54,729 nucleotides of DNA from Marinibacterium sp. GTDB taxonomy: Bacteria; Pseudomonadota; Alphaproteobacteria; Rhodobacterales; Rhodobacteraceae. Positions 1 through 8,196 of the stretch are shown piece after piece. Within the stretch, counting starts at the first letter, position 1. Each line of letters opens with the position of its first letter. Position numbers and translations under genes: made by a program. The stretch is from the NCBI GenBank assembly GCA_017643305.1, contig JAEPNQ010000018.1, positions 1-54,729 on the forward strand, in the 5' to 3' direction. Under the pieces are notes generated by a model. That model worked only from the letters and a program-made list of their open reading frames with translations. It made no database searches and was not told the DNA's origin.

Positions 1-517
1 CATCATCCCCCGTCGCGGCCGGAGCGGGTGTGGCAGCCGGGGCTGCAGCAGCGGGTGCGCCTTCCAGTTCATATTTCCAAGTGCCCCTGCGAGCGGCCAG
101 TTCTTCCTGACCGGCCAGGCGTGGCGACGGTTTGACCAGCGGTGCCGCATCATCTGATGCGGGCGCGGCGGCAGCCGGTGCTTCTTCGGCGGCAGCAGGC
201 GCGTCTTCGGCGACCGGTTCCGGCTCTGCCGCCGGAGCAGGCGCTGCGGCGGGTTGTGCGGCGGGCGCGGGGTCTGCAGTCGGTGTTGATGCCGGTGTTG
301 CCGCGGGGGCAAAGCTTTGGTCCGAAGCGGCCCGTTGCGGGCAGAACATGCGCGGAAACAGCAGCATACCCACAACCAGAACCACAAATCCGATCACCAG
401 CGCGGCCCAGAAGCCCCAGCCCATGATCAAGCCGATGACAAAAACCAATATGGCAAGGACAGCTGCCGCTTGCCGGCATCGGCGCGGGCAGTCATTCCCA
501 GTCTGTTGCATTGTCAT
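1..517 (-). CDS. Membrane-anchored Ala/Pro-rich protein downstream of nuoE (3' end outside window)
   Basis: An open minus-strand frame begins at ATG 517-515 and runs off the window edge without a stop (172 codons visible). Translation starts MTMQQTGNDCPRRCRQ, followed by two adjacent hydrophobic stretches (about residues 17-32 and 36-52, together a hairpin-like anchor), then a long low-complexity Ala/Pro/Glu linker (about residues 65-125) and a charged segment ending near a Trp-Lys-Tyr motif. The start lies 29 bases after the nuoE stop, so it is the next gene of the nuo operon, in the gap where Rhodobacterales carry extra frames before nuoF. The linker resembles the one joining NuoE to its helix-hairpin-helix tail. 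Whether this protein also ends in such a domain cannot be seen. I do not know its function. Confidence 0.7.
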   Translation of the reverse strand, partial: MTMQQTGNDCPRRCRQAAAVLAILVFVIGLIMGWGFWAALVIGFVVLVVGMLLFPRMFCPQRAASDQSFAPAATPASTPTADPAPAAQPAAAPAPAAEPEPVAEDAPAAAEEAPAAAAPASDDAAPLVKPSPRLAGQEELAARRGTWKYELEGAPAAAAPAATPAPAATGDD

Positions 518-545
518 ATTGTCGATCTCCCTGTGCTACGTCATC

Positions 546-1607
546 TTAGTTTTTGTAGATGTCGGCTTTCTTAGCACGTTTAGAGAAATCCGTCTCTATT
601 CCCGACGCGAGCTTTTTGGCCTGCTCTACCCAGTTGTCGCGCGCGATGCGGCCCTTGAAGGACAGCAGGTCATCCATGCGGATGATATCGTCTTCCGACC
701 ACGCGGCAATCTGGGCGAAACTGGTGACGCGAGCGGCGTGCAGCTTTTTCTCCAGCGCAGGCCCGACACCGCTGATCATCTTGAGATCGTCAGCGCCACC
801 CTCGGGGACTGAAGCCAGTTTTTCTTCTGCTTTGGGAGCGGCTTTCGGGGACGACTTTTCGGCTTTTGCATTGGTAGGTGCTGCAGTGGAATTGGCGGCA
901 TCTTGCAGCCAGGGTGTTATCAAAGGCACTTCGGTCCCATCGATGCGCTTGATGCTGTCGCCGATGTCCACGGCGGCCTGGGCCGATGCGTTGTACTGCG
1001 TTTTGCCGCTATCGAATTCCTTGAGGCTGGTCAGCCCGGCCCTGGGTTCAGATGCATAGCGGCCGTTTTGGGGGCCGGGCACCGGTACCTTGCCAGCGGC
1101 CATGTCATCCAACATCTTGGCAAAGCTTTCTGTAGTCAGGTCTTCGTAGTAATCTTTGCCGATCTGAGCCATGGGCGCGTTGGTACAGGCGCCTAGGCAT
1201 TCGACTTCTTCCCAGCTGAATTTGCCATCATCGGACAGCTGATGCGCCTTGGGAGCGATCTTTTCCTTGCAGACGCCGATCAAGTCTTCGGCTCCGCAGA
1301 TCATGCAAGACGTCGTACCGCAGATCTGAATGTGCGCCACGGTGCCCACCGGCTGCAGCTGAAACATGAAATAGAAGGTCGCAACCTCCAGCGCGCGGAT
1401 ATAGGCCATGTCCAGCATATCGGCGACATATTCGATCGCCGGACGGGTCAGCCAGCCTTCCTGTTCCTGCGCCCGCCACAGCAGCGGGATGATCGCGCTC
1501 GCCTGACGGCCTTCGGGATATTTGGTGATCTGCGCCTTCGCCCAAGCGTCATTGGCCGGGGTATAGGCAAAGCTTTCGGGTTGTTCGTGGTGAAGCCTGC
1601 GCAGCAT
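546..1607 (-). CDS. nuoE: NADH-quinone oxidoreductase subunit E with C-terminal helix-hairpin-helix extension
   Basis: NuoE is the 24-kDa-type subunit of the complex I NADH-oxidising arm and carries the [2Fe-2S] cluster N1a. Residues 1-175 form the family core: a helical N-terminus and a thioredoxin-like domain with cluster ligands Cys96 and Cys101 (CGTTSC) and Cys137 and Cys141 (CLGAC). At 353 residues it is about twice the usual length. Residues 180-270 are an Ala/Lys/Pro-rich linker. Residues 272-335 form a helix-hairpin-helix-like domain ([17 protein letters not shown], then a second hairpin ending in a Trp), of the type often annotated as a 5' nuclease-like H3TH fold. The tail is basic. 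It lies nine bases after the upstream membrane-protein gene, and the tail is the odd feature here. Confidence 0.95.
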   Translation of the reverse strand: MLRRLHHEQPESFAYTPANDAWAKAQITKYPEGRQASAIIPLLWRAQEQEGWLTRPAIEYVADMLDMAYIRALEVATFYFMFQLQPVGTVAHIQICGTTSCMICGAEDLIGVCKEKIAPKAHQLSDDGKFSWEEVECLGACTNAPMAQIGKDYYEDLTTESFAKMLDDMAAGKVPVPGPQNGRYASEPRAGLTSLKEFDSGKTQYNASAQAAVDIGDSIKRIDGTEVPLITPWLQDAANSTAAPTNAKAEKSSPKAAPKAEEKLASVPEGGADDLKMISGVGPALEKKLHAARVTSFAQIAAWSEDDIIRMDDLLSFKGRIARDNWVEQAKKLASGIETDFSKRAKKADIYKN

Positions 1608-1616
1608 TTGGGACCT

Positions 1617-1964
1617 CTAGGAAATAGCAAACAGCGCGAGGATCGCGCCGACAGCGGCCAGCACGGCGCCAGCCAGATGCAGCCAGAACGGGTGACCCGC
1701 ACGGCGATAGATGAAAGCGTCACCGAACCCGATCAACGCAAAGGATGCCAACATCGCGGCCAGCATGCGCGGCGCGTTGAGCCACGCAGCGATCAGCGCC
1801 AGGACGGTCAGGCCGCCGTAGCGTACTAGCAATGCCTGCGGCAGCATATCCACCCGATGCTGGATGAGTTTCAGGCCGGAGGTCTTGTTCATGGCCAGAA
1901 GGACGGTGACAAGACCCATGAAAATGGCAACGGCCCAACCAATAACGGGAAGCACAGTGCTCAT
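1617..1964 (-). CDS. Four-helix membrane protein in nuo operon, paralogue 2
   Basis: A 115-residue, almost wholly hydrophobic protein with about four predicted membrane helices (roughly 5-25, 45-62, 66-84, 92-114). It starts at ATG 1964, overlapping the stop of the upstream gene by four bases (ATGA), and ends nine bases before nuoE, so translation is probably coupled. The third helix and the loop after it (GFGDAFIYRRAGHPFWLHLAG) align by eye with the same region of the preceding gene product (GLYDGWVYWSRGLPHMKH), and hydropathy and length also match. The two therefore look like a tandem duplication. No known complex I subunit matches. The function is unknown; its position suggests a role in membrane-arm assembly or stability. 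Confidence 0.8.
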   Translation of the reverse strand: MSTVLPVIGWAVAIFMGLVTVLLAMNKTSGLKLIQHRVDMLPQALLVRYGGLTVLALIAAWLNAPRMLAAMLASFALIGFGDAFIYRRAGHPFWLHLAGAVLAAVGAILALFAIS

Positions 1965-2326
1965 CCTTCTGCCCCCCAGATCAAGGCGCCCATCACAACG
2001 GCAAAACCGCCAAGCGACAACAGGCCGGATGAGGTGTGTTTCATATGCGGTAACCCGCGCGACCAGTACACCCAGCCGTCATACAGCCCCAGCAAGGTAC
2101 AAACGGCCAGGAAATAGGCGGCCACCTTGGAATCCCCCAATAGCAGTACGCCAACCGTCAGCAGGAACAGTACCAGGTACCGGCCTGCCATGATAAGCGG
2201 CAGCAGCTGTGGTTCGTGCGTGGCCATTTTCATCGCCTTTTCCGGATTACGCAAAGAAATCAATGCGTAATACCCGGTGAACCCGACGGTGATCAGCATG
2301 AACAGAGTTGTTAGGGTGGCCCACAC
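1961..2326 (-). CDS. Four-helix membrane protein in nuo operon, paralogue 1
   Basis: A 121-residue protein with about four hydrophobic segments (roughly 3-24, 45-64, 67-86, 100-118) and a charged loop near residues 26-42 (RNPEKAMKMATHEPQ). The start is GTG at 2326-2324, overlapping the nuoD stop by one base (TAGTG), which points to translational coupling with nuoD. It overlaps the following paralogue by four bases. The conserved element between helices 3 and 4 (YDGWVYW, then GLPH) matches the neighbour's FGDAFIY and GHPF. I recognise no function. The gene is inside the complex I operon between nuoD and nuoE, a gap where most bacteria have no gene. Confidence 0.82.
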   Translation of the reverse strand: MWATLTTLFMLITVGFTGYYALISLRNPEKAMKMATHEPQLLPLIMAGRYLVLFLLTVGVLLLGDSKVAAYFLAVCTLLGLYDGWVYWSRGLPHMKHTSSGLLSLGGFAVVMGALIWGAEG

Positions 2327-3558
2327 TACCTGTCGATCTCCCCAAACACGACATCCATGGTCCCAATGATAGCCGCCACGTCGGCCAACTGGTGACCGCC
2401 CGCTATATGGTCCATCGCCTGGAGGTGCAGGTAGCCCGGTGCGCGCAGCTTGGCCCGGTAGGGTTTGTTGGTACCGTCGGCCACCAGATAGACGCCGAAT
2501 TCGCCCTTGGGTGCTTCGACGGCGGCGTAAACTTCACCCTCGGGCACGTGGAAGCCTTCGGTATACAGTTTGAAGTGATGGATCAGTGCTTCCATCGACT
2601 GCTTCATTTCACCCCGCTTGGGCGGGGTCAGTTTGCCACGGGCCAGGACGTCGCCCTGTCCTTCGGGCGCGCGCAGCTTTTCGATAGCCTGCAGGATGAT
2701 GCTAGTCGACTGACGCATCTCCTCCATCCGGCACAGGTAACGATCGAAACAGTCACCGTTCTTGCCGACCGGGATCTGGAATTCAAATTCATCATAACAT
2801 TCGTAGGGTTGCGCGCGGCGCAGGTCCCAAGCGAGACCGGAACCACGCACCATTACACCTGAGAATCCCCAGTCCAGAATGTCCTTTTCAGTCACGATGC
2901 CGATATCGACATTGCGCTGTTTGAAGATTCGGTTTTCGGTCAGCAGCCCGTCCAAGTCGTCAAGAACCTTGGGGAATTCATGCGCCCAGGTTTCAATGTC
3001 GTCCAGCAACGCAGGCGGAAGATCCTGATGGACACCACCCGGGCGGAAATAAGCGGCGTGCAGCCGCGCGCCACAGGCGCGTTCGTAGAACACCATCAGC
3101 TTTTCGCGTTCTTCGAACCCCCAGAGCGGCGGAGTCAGCGCGCCCACGTCCATCGCCTGAGTGGTCACGTTCAGCAGGTGGTTCAGCACGCGGCCAATCT
3201 CAGAATACAGGACCCGGATCAGGCTGGCGCGGCGCGGGATTTCAACACCGCAAAGCTTTTCGATGGCCAGGCACCAGGCATGTTCCTGGTTCATCGGAGC
3301 CACGTAATCCAGCCGGTCGAAATAAGGCAGGTTCTGCAGGTAGGTGCGGCTTTCCATCAGCTTTTCGGTGCCACGGTGCAGCAGGCCGATATGCGGGTCG
3401 CAGCGTTCCACGATCTCGCCATCCAACTCCAGCACCAACCGCAGCACCCCGTGTGCCGCCGGGTGCTGAGGCCCGAAGTTGATATTGAAATTGCGAATCT
3501 TCTGTTCGCCGCTCAGCGCATCGGTGCTGCCATCGTCGAATTTGGAGCCGTCCATCAT
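2326..3558 (-). CDS. nuoD: NADH-quinone oxidoreductase subunit D
   Basis: NuoD, the 49-kDa-type subunit of the complex I hydrogenase-like module, forms the quinone-binding pocket together with NuoB. The 410-residue product has the family's normal length and signatures: the [10 protein letters not shown] motif near residues 29-38 with the conserved HPAAHG loop, the HRGTEK motif near 61-66, the long central helix bundle, and the C-terminal FGEIDR end. Start ATG 3558 (a second ATG follows directly) is preceded by a strong GAGGAGG ribosome-binding site. The gene follows the NTF2-like gene by 12 bases, and its TAG stop overlaps the GTG start of the next gene. Confidence 0.98.
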   Translation of the reverse strand: MMDGSKFDDGSTDALSGEQKIRNFNINFGPQHPAAHGVLRLVLELDGEIVERCDPHIGLLHRGTEKLMESRTYLQNLPYFDRLDYVAPMNQEHAWCLAIEKLCGVEIPRRASLIRVLYSEIGRVLNHLLNVTTQAMDVGALTPPLWGFEEREKLMVFYERACGARLHAAYFRPGGVHQDLPPALLDDIETWAHEFPKVLDDLDGLLTENRIFKQRNVDIGIVTEKDILDWGFSGVMVRGSGLAWDLRRAQPYECYDEFEFQIPVGKNGDCFDRYLCRMEEMRQSTSIILQAIEKLRAPEGQGDVLARGKLTPPKRGEMKQSMEALIHHFKLYTEGFHVPEGEVYAAVEAPKGEFGVYLVADGTNKPYRAKLRAPGYLHLQAMDHIAGGHQLADVAAIIGTMDVVFGEIDR

Positions 3559-3570
3559 GTCAGAGCCTCC

Positions 3571-3954
3571 TCAGCCTGCCGCCGGACCGTCATAGGTCCG
3601 GAACAGTTTGTTGATCAGTTTCCAGTCATCGCCCACGCGGACGAAGCCTAGGTAATCTTCATACACCACCCCCGGAACGCCTACGCGCAACTTGACCCTT
3701 GCCATGGCGCCGTCGGCCTCCACGCTCAGGATTTCGTAAACCGGGTCGCCTTCGGCGGCATTGCGGGCCGTGACACGCGCCAGATAGGCCGTTTTGTCCC
3801 ACAGCTGGGTTTTCGGGCTATCAACGCAGACCATATGAAAATCATCATGGCACAACGTTTCAAAGACTTCGGCCTGCGCCTTGTAGACCGCAACGCAGTA
3901 TGTCACCGCCGCTGCGTGGACTGCATCCAGTACAGGCTGAGCCGCGCCATCCAT
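3571..3954 (-). CDS. NTF2-like protein between nuoC and nuoD
   Basis: A 127-residue protein. I place the start at ATG 3954, which overlaps the nuoC TGA by one base (TGATG); a longer in-frame extension upstream lies inside nuoC and is not needed. The sequence opens with a helix (PVLDAVHAAAVTYCVAVYKAQ), then FETLCHDDFHMVCVDS, and ends in alternating beta strands with DYLGFVRVGDDWKLINKLF. This is the layout of the NTF2/SnoaL-like cone fold (Lumazine_bd_2-type), with a C-terminal Trp-Lys-Ile-Asn strand typical of that group. Such domains are used as small-molecule pockets or dimerisation units. Being translationally coupled within the operon, it may serve complex I biogenesis, but no activity can be assigned. 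Confidence 0.8.
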   Translation of the reverse strand: MDGAAQPVLDAVHAAAVTYCVAVYKAQAEVFETLCHDDFHMVCVDSPKTQLWDKTAYLARVTARNAAEGDPVYEILSVEADGAMARVKLRVGVPGVVYEDYLGFVRVGDDWKLINKLFRTYDGPAAG

Positions 3955-4562
3955 CACTGCGCGCCTTCTTTCTTCTCGTCGCCGGGCAGGATGTATTCTG
4001 CGCCCTCCCAAGGGGACATGAAGTCAAACTGGCGGTATTCCTGAACCAGCGACACGGGTTCGTAGACCACGCGCTTCTCGACCTCATCATAGCGCGCCTC
4101 GGTATAGCCCGTGGTCGGGAAATCCTTGCGCAGCGGATAGCCGCGGAAACCATAATCGGTCAGAATACGGCGCAGGTCCGGATGGCCCGAGAACAGAATG
4201 CCAAACATGTCGAACACTTCGCGTTCGAACCAGTTGGCCGAAGGGTGCACCTCCACGATCGAAGGCACCATGTCTTCTTCCCGGATGCTCAGCCGCAGGC
4301 GAATGCGCTGGTTCTGGTACATCGACAGGAAATGGTAGACCACGTCGAACCGTTTGGGCCGGTCGGGATAATCGACCGCGGTCATGTCCACCAGCGTTGA
4401 GAACCGGCAGGTTTGGTCCAATTTCAGGAACTCGGTGAACCCGACGATATTCGACGGGGTAACGTCGATGTTCAATTCGTCATGGGTTACGTCCCACGCG
4501 CGAACGCAGTCGGGCCGTTTGAGCTCAATATAAGCACCGAGTTCTTTCAGGGCTTCAGTCAT
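3954..4562 (-). CDS. nuoC: NADH-quinone oxidoreductase subunit C
   Basis: NuoC is the 30-kDa-type subunit of the peripheral arm of complex I and contacts NuoD and NuoB. The 202-residue product starts at ATG 4562 ([13 protein letters not shown]), preceded by GGGAG; a longer in-frame extension reaches into nuoB and is not credible. Family signatures are the [14 protein letters not shown] motif (around residues 115-128) and [14 protein letters not shown] followed by HPLRKDFP-like GYPLRKDFP. The C-terminus carries a short Lys/Glu tail. It lies 17 bases after the nuoB stop and overlaps the NTF2-like gene by one base. NuoC and NuoD are separate here, unlike the enterobacterial NuoCD fusion. Confidence 0.97.
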   Translation of the reverse strand: MTEALKELGAYIELKRPDCVRAWDVTHDELNIDVTPSNIVGFTEFLKLDQTCRFSTLVDMTAVDYPDRPKRFDVVYHFLSMYQNQRIRLRLSIREEDMVPSIVEVHPSANWFEREVFDMFGILFSGHPDLRRILTDYGFRGYPLRKDFPTTGYTEARYDEVEKRVVYEPVSLVQEYRQFDFMSPWEGAEYILPGDEKKEGAQ

Positions 4563-4579
4563 TCTCTGTCTCCCTGCGA

Positions 4580-5128
4580 TCAACGCACGATTGTTCCGGT
4601 ACGGCGGATTTTCCGCTGCAACTGGAGAATGCCATAAAGCAGCGCCTCGGCTGTCGGCGGGCATCCCGGCACATACACGTCCACCGGCACGATCCGGTCA
4701 CAGCCACGCACGACCGAGTAGGAATAATGGTAATAGCCGCCACCATTCGCGCAAGACCCCATAGAGATCACGTAGCGAGGTTCCGGCATCTGGTCGTAAA
4801 CTTTGCGAAGCGCAGGGGCCATCTTATTGGTCAGCGTACCGGCAACGATCATCACGTCCGACTGACGCGGAGAGGCGCGCGGTGCGGTGCCATAGCGTTC
4901 AAGGTCATAGCGCGGCATGGAGGTGTGCATCATCTCTACCGCGCAGCAAGCGAGCCCGAAGGTCATCCAGTGCAGCGAGCCGGTGCGCGCCCAGTTGATG
5001 ATGTCTTCGGTCGAGGTCAGCAGGAAGCCTTTGTCCTGCAGGTCCCTATTCAGCGCGGCGGTTGTGACTTCTTTGTCAGCGGCGGCGGTGTTGGCGCCGG
5101 TCTGAACGCCTGATTGGGTCATTGCCAT
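4580..5128 (-). CDS. nuoB: NADH-quinone oxidoreductase subunit B
   Basis: NuoB (PSST type) holds [4Fe-4S] cluster N2, the last electron carrier before quinone. With the start at ATG 5128 (MAMTQSG) the protein has 182 residues and ligands Cys61, Cys62 ([10 protein letters not shown]), Cys126 (GSCANGGG) and Cys156 ([11 protein letters not shown]). An AAGGGGG ribosome-binding site lies about seven bases before this ATG. A second ATG six bases further on (5122) overlaps the nuoA stop as ATGA and is a good alternative start. The first ~30 residues are variable and Ala/Thr-rich, as in related species; the rest is strongly conserved. Confidence 0.97.
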   Translation of the reverse strand: MAMTQSGVQTGANTAAADKEVTTAALNRDLQDKGFLLTSTEDIINWARTGSLHWMTFGLACCAVEMMHTSMPRYDLERYGTAPRASPRQSDVMIVAGTLTNKMAPALRKVYDQMPEPRYVISMGSCANGGGYYHYSYSVVRGCDRIVPVDVYVPGCPPTAEALLYGILQLQRKIRRTGTIVR

Positions 5129-5484
5129 TCCATCGCCCCCTTCTTCCATTCATACGCAAAGCCCGCCGTCAGCACGCCCAAGAAAACCATCATGGACCAG
5201 AAGCCCACATCGCTCATCTCCTTGAAGCCAACGGCCCAGGGGAAGAGAAAGGCGATTTCAAGGTCAAAGATGATGAACAAGATAGACACAAGGTAGAACC
5301 GGACATCGAATTTCATCCGGGCATCGTCAAACGCGTTGAACCCGCATTCATAGGCGCTGACTTTTTCCGGATCCGGGTTCCGGACGGCAACAATGACAGC
5401 GGCCAAGATCAGGACAAGACCCAACCCGATAGCCACGCCGAGAAACACGAGGATGGGCAGATATTCCCTCAGAAAGTCTTCCAC
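5119..5484 (-). CDS. nuoA: NADH-quinone oxidoreductase subunit A
   Basis: NuoA is a small membrane subunit (ND3 type) that links the two arms of complex I. The 121-residue product has three hydrophobic helices (about 8-32, 62-82, 90-111) and, between the first two, the loop with [12 protein letters not shown], whose Cys is the hallmark of the quinone-site loop of this family. Translation starts at GTG 5484, with AAGGAG eight bases upstream. It is the first gene of the operon. The next gene upstream (VOC protein) ends 143 bases away, and that gap holds the likely promoter. Confidence 0.97.
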   Translation of the reverse strand: MEDFLREYLPILVFLGVAIGLGLVLILAAVIVAVRNPDPEKVSAYECGFNAFDDARMKFDVRFYLVSILFIIFDLEIAFLFPWAVGFKEMSDVGFWSMMVFLGVLTAGFAYEWKKGAMEWQ

Positions 5485-5547
5485 AGGGGCGGCTCCTTGG
5501 CTGCGCTTTCCGCTCCGCTCGAACAGGCGGCGGTGCTGGCTCGCATT

Positions 5548-5576
5548 TCCCTAAACCTGCCGCCCGGCAGGGTCAA
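5548..5576 (-). promoter_or_regulatory. Putative sigma-70-type promoter of the nuo operon
   Basis: On the minus strand, TTGACC (5576-5571) is followed after exactly 17 bases by TAGGGA (5553-5548), about 57 bases before the expected transcript reaches the nuoA GTG. The spacer contains the inverted repeat CCTGCC-GGGC-GGCAGG, which could also be an operator. Assignment rests on pattern and position only; the -10 element is a weak match. Confidence 0.4.
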
Positions 5577-5627
5577 CCGGAGGCGGGCCTCAGAGAGGGT
5601 CAATTTCGCCGCACTCGCCCCTGTCAG

Positions 5628-6005
5628 TCACGCCGACAGGACCGGCGTGCAGAAAATCAGCCGGTTGCCGAACGGATCGCTGATTGACATGTCGTCATAG
5701 CCCCAGGGCTGGCGTTGAACCGCAGGCCGGGCGTGGCGGTAGCGTTTTGCGTTCAGGGCAAAGGCAAAACCCCGCACATCCTCCATTTCTATCCGCAGCG
5801 AAACGCCTGGGCTCGCATCACCGAAATGTTCACTCAGATGCAGAATGCAGTCACCCAGGCGCAGCTCCATATAGAGCGGCGTACCGGGTTCGAAGCGATG
5901 TTCGAAAGTGACATCAAACCCAAGAAACTTCACATAGAATTCCCGTGCCTTGGCCTCATCGAAGCTACGGAGAATCGGTATGGGGGGGCAGAAGGTCGCG
6001 GTCAT
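5628..6005 (-). CDS. VOC (glyoxalase/bleomycin-resistance) family protein
   Basis: A 125-residue protein, taken from ATG 6003-6005 (MTATFCPPIPILRSFDEAKAREFY). It has the vicinal-oxygen-chelate pattern: an N-terminal beta strand (PILRSFD), helix EAKAREFYVKFLGFDV, then FEPGTPLYMELRLGDCILHLSEHFGD, and a second half ending in SISDPFGNRLIF. The HLSEH and DPFGN motifs are typical of the bleomycin-resistance/glyoxalase group of single-substrate binders. A longer in-frame start exists upstream (6116), but its first 37 residues look non-coding. The ribosome-binding site at the chosen start is weak. Substrate unknown. It lies upstream of nuoA on the same strand, separated by 143 bases. Confidence 0.82.
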   Translation of the reverse strand: MTATFCPPIPILRSFDEAKAREFYVKFLGFDVTFEHRFEPGTPLYMELRLGDCILHLSEHFGDASPGVSLRIEMEDVRGFAFALNAKRYRHARPAVQRQPWGYDDMSISDPFGNRLIFCTPVLSA

Positions 6006-6191
6006 GTTTACAGGATAGGGGCGGGTTGCAGATGTGTCACCTGATTGCAATGCCCGAATTAAGGGAGCGCCATATGGTGGTATTGCAAAGGGCGTAACCG
6101 ACATGCGTCGGGCCACGCCAAAATTAAGTTAAGAATGAAAAGCCGCGCAGCGCACTGTGCGCGTTTCGAAACGCTGGCCGGCCTTGCCGGA

Positions 6192-6830
6192 TTATTCTGC
6201 CGCCATAGCGTGGCCAATCTCAGCCCATTCCAGCCCGTGCTGTACCATCATCCGCAGCATCCCACGCCGAAAAGCGTTTTCGTCGTAGCGGGCGGCGTGG
6301 TCGACGATGCGAGCGGAATCGAGATGCACCAGTCCCTCAGATTCAAACCGCTCCACGGCACCCACCAACTGTTCAACGGTCGGGTCGTCGAACAGCAGGC
6401 CCGTGCGCCCGTCCACCACCGTATCAAGCGCCCCTTCGCGGCCCAGCGAGTTGACCGAATGTCCGGCGGCCATGGCCTCCACCGGAACGATGCCGAAATC
6501 TTCTTCTCCTGCGAAAATCAATGCCTTGCAGGCCGCCAGATAACGACGGAACTTCTCAGTGCTGACACGACCCAAGTGCGCAAATCATGGGCCATGCGCG
6601 GCATCATCGGCAGGTATTTCTGGTACATGCGGACGCCATCGGCAGGTTTGCGATGAGGTGGTGTGTACGTTGTGCCGACCGATCAGCGGAGAAACCTTCG
6701 ATGGCAGATAGACAGGGGTGAAGATCTCTGCTTCGGGAAACATGTTGCACAGTGCTGCCAAATCCTTTTCGCCACCGCGCAAGCCTCCTTTCCTAACCGT
6801 GGCCACACATTGCGAGATGCCGTCTTCACC
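6192..6830 (-). pseudogene. Deleted glycosyltransferase family 4 pseudogene
   Basis: Fragments of one group-1 glycosyltransferase lie in order on the minus strand but in different frames. The N-terminal part reads RGGEKDLAALCNMFPEAEIFT and then GRHNVHTT (about 6800-6655). After a frame change comes MYQKYLPMMPRMAH (about 6630-6590). The reading then jumps directly to the C-terminal catalytic half (6575-6192): RRYLAACKALIFAGEEDFGIVPVEAMAAG, containing the E-x7-E motif of GT-B enzymes (E..FGIVPVE). About 150-180 residues that should lie between PRMAH and the nucleotide-sugar domain are missing, and the conserved His-Tyr-Trp start is eroded. At least one frameshift plus an internal deletion make a functional product impossible. 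Confidence 0.8.
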
Positions 6831-6958
6831 GTGCCCGGCTGGCACGAAGACACTTTGCGGCACCGGCAGAAAGGATCTGGCCAATATCCTGCGAGCCCGC
6901 CCTTCGCGCGCGCGGGCGGCTCTGGCATCGCAACACCTGCTGCCTTAAACTTGGCTAC

Positions 6959-7675
6959 ATGACCATCAATATCGATCTCTGGGTCTGGGAACTGGAGGAA
7001 CTCACCCCAGCCAAGTCCCAGACCACGCTGAGCGTCGAGGAACAGGCTCGCGCGGCCAATTACGTACGCCGTGAAGATGGCAACCGGTTTGCCAGCGGGC
7101 GGGCGGGGATGCGGGCCATTCTGGCAAATTATGCCGGTACACACGCCGCCAGTCTGGCCTTTGACATAGCAGGACGGAAAAAACCCGTGCTGCCGGGTGG
7201 TCCCGCCTTCAATCTCAGCCACTCCGGCAATGTGGCTGTCATGGCCGTGACCCCGGACCGTGAGGAGGCTTCGGTCCAGGTAGGCGTGGACATCGAAGCG
7301 CACCGGGCGGTGGAGCCGCGCATTGCCGAATTCTCCTTCTCTCGCGCGGAACAAAGGGCACTTGTGCCGCTGACGGGGCCAAACTGGACTGACGCGTTCT
7401 TTCGCTGCTGGACCCGCAAGGAGGCGGTGATCAAGGCGCTGGGTCAGGGGCTGTACCTGGATCTGCGCAGTTTCGATGTCACCCTAACCGACGATCAACC
7501 CGCAAAACTGCTGCGCATGGCCCCGGGCCACCCGGCGCCAGACCGATGGCAAATGGTCAGTTTTCAGCTGAGCGCCAGTCTGCCGGGCGCGCTGGCCTGC
7601 ATAAGCGGGGGGCATCCCCTGAACATAACCGTTCGTGACGCACCCGATTCTCTGGACCCGGTCTTTTGTTTCTGA
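6959..7675 (+). CDS. 4'-phosphopantetheinyl transferase, Sfp type
   Basis: The enzyme moves 4'-phosphopantetheine from CoA to a serine of a carrier protein. The 238-residue product has the Sfp-group signatures: NLSHSG at 85-90, VGVDIE at 108-113 (Mg-binding Asp111 and Glu113) and WTRKEAVIKALG at 151-162 with the catalytic Glu and Lys. This two-repeat length fits the broad-specificity Sfp/EntD type rather than AcpS. Start ATG 6959 is preceded only by a weak ribosome-binding site. No polyketide or peptide synthetase is nearby, so the partner carrier protein must be elsewhere. It is followed after 43 bases by sspB on the same strand. Confidence 0.92.
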   Translation: MTINIDLWVWELEELTPAKSQTTLSVEEQARAANYVRREDGNRFASGRAGMRAILANYAGTHAASLAFDIAGRKKPVLPGGPAFNLSHSGNVAVMAVTPDREEASVQVGVDIEAHRAVEPRIAEFSFSRAEQRALVPLTGPNWTDAFFRCWTRKEAVIKALGQGLYLDLRSFDVTLTDDQPAKLLRMAPGHPAPDRWQMVSFQLSASLPGALACISGGHPLNITVRDAPDSLDPVFCF

Positions 7676-7718
7676 TCGAATCCACTATGCTGACGTCAGA
7701 ATTTCTAAGGATATTCAG

Positions 7719-8192
7719 ATGGCGCAGGACATCGATTATGGCAACCTGATGCACGAAGCCATGCGGGGCCTGATCCGCACGGTTTTACGGGATGTGGCCG
7801 AAAACGGTTTGCCGGGCGCGCATCACTTCTTCATCACATTCGACACCGGCCACCCGGATGCGGAACTGGCCGACTGGCTGTCAGATCGATTTCCGGGCGA
7901 AATGACCGTGGTCATGCAACATTGGTTCGACAATCTGGAGGTCAGCGAGGACGGTTTCGCGGTGACCCTGAATTTCGGAAACCAGCCCGAGCCGCTCTAT
8001 ATCCCGTTCGACGCGATCAAGACCTTTGTCGATCCGTCCGTCGAATTCGGTCTACGGTTCGAAACCTCTGACGAAGACGACGAAGACATAGCCGTTGAAG
8101 ACAGCGGGCCGGTGGCAGAATTGATTGAAGCGCCCGAGGAACCGGTCAAGTCCGACGCAGATATCGTGTCGCTCGACAGTTTCCGAAAATAG
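7719..8192 (+). CDS. sspB: ClpXP adaptor SspB (alphaproteobacterial type)
   Basis: SspB tethers ssrA-tagged and other substrates to the ClpXP protease. The 157-residue product begins at ATG 7719 (MAQDIDYGNLMHEAMRGLIR), with AAGG nine bases upstream. The core has the family's conserved HHFFITFDT strand near residues 43-51, FPGEMTVVMQHWFDNLEV and the PEPLYIPFDAI dimer/peptide-groove segment. The tail is acidic and ends in a basic VSLDSFRK peptide, corresponding to the ClpX-binding (XB) tail of SspB proteins. A longer frame upstream overlaps the phosphopantetheinyl transferase gene and is rejected. Only four bases separate its stop from the convergent neighbour. Confidence 0.93.
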   Translation: MAQDIDYGNLMHEAMRGLIRTVLRDVAENGLPGAHHFFITFDTGHPDAELADWLSDRFPGEMTVVMQHWFDNLEVSEDGFAVTLNFGNQPEPLYIPFDAIKTFVDPSVEFGLRFETSDEDDEDIAVEDSGPVAELIEAPEEPVKSDADIVSLDSFRK

Positions 8193-8196
8193 GCAG

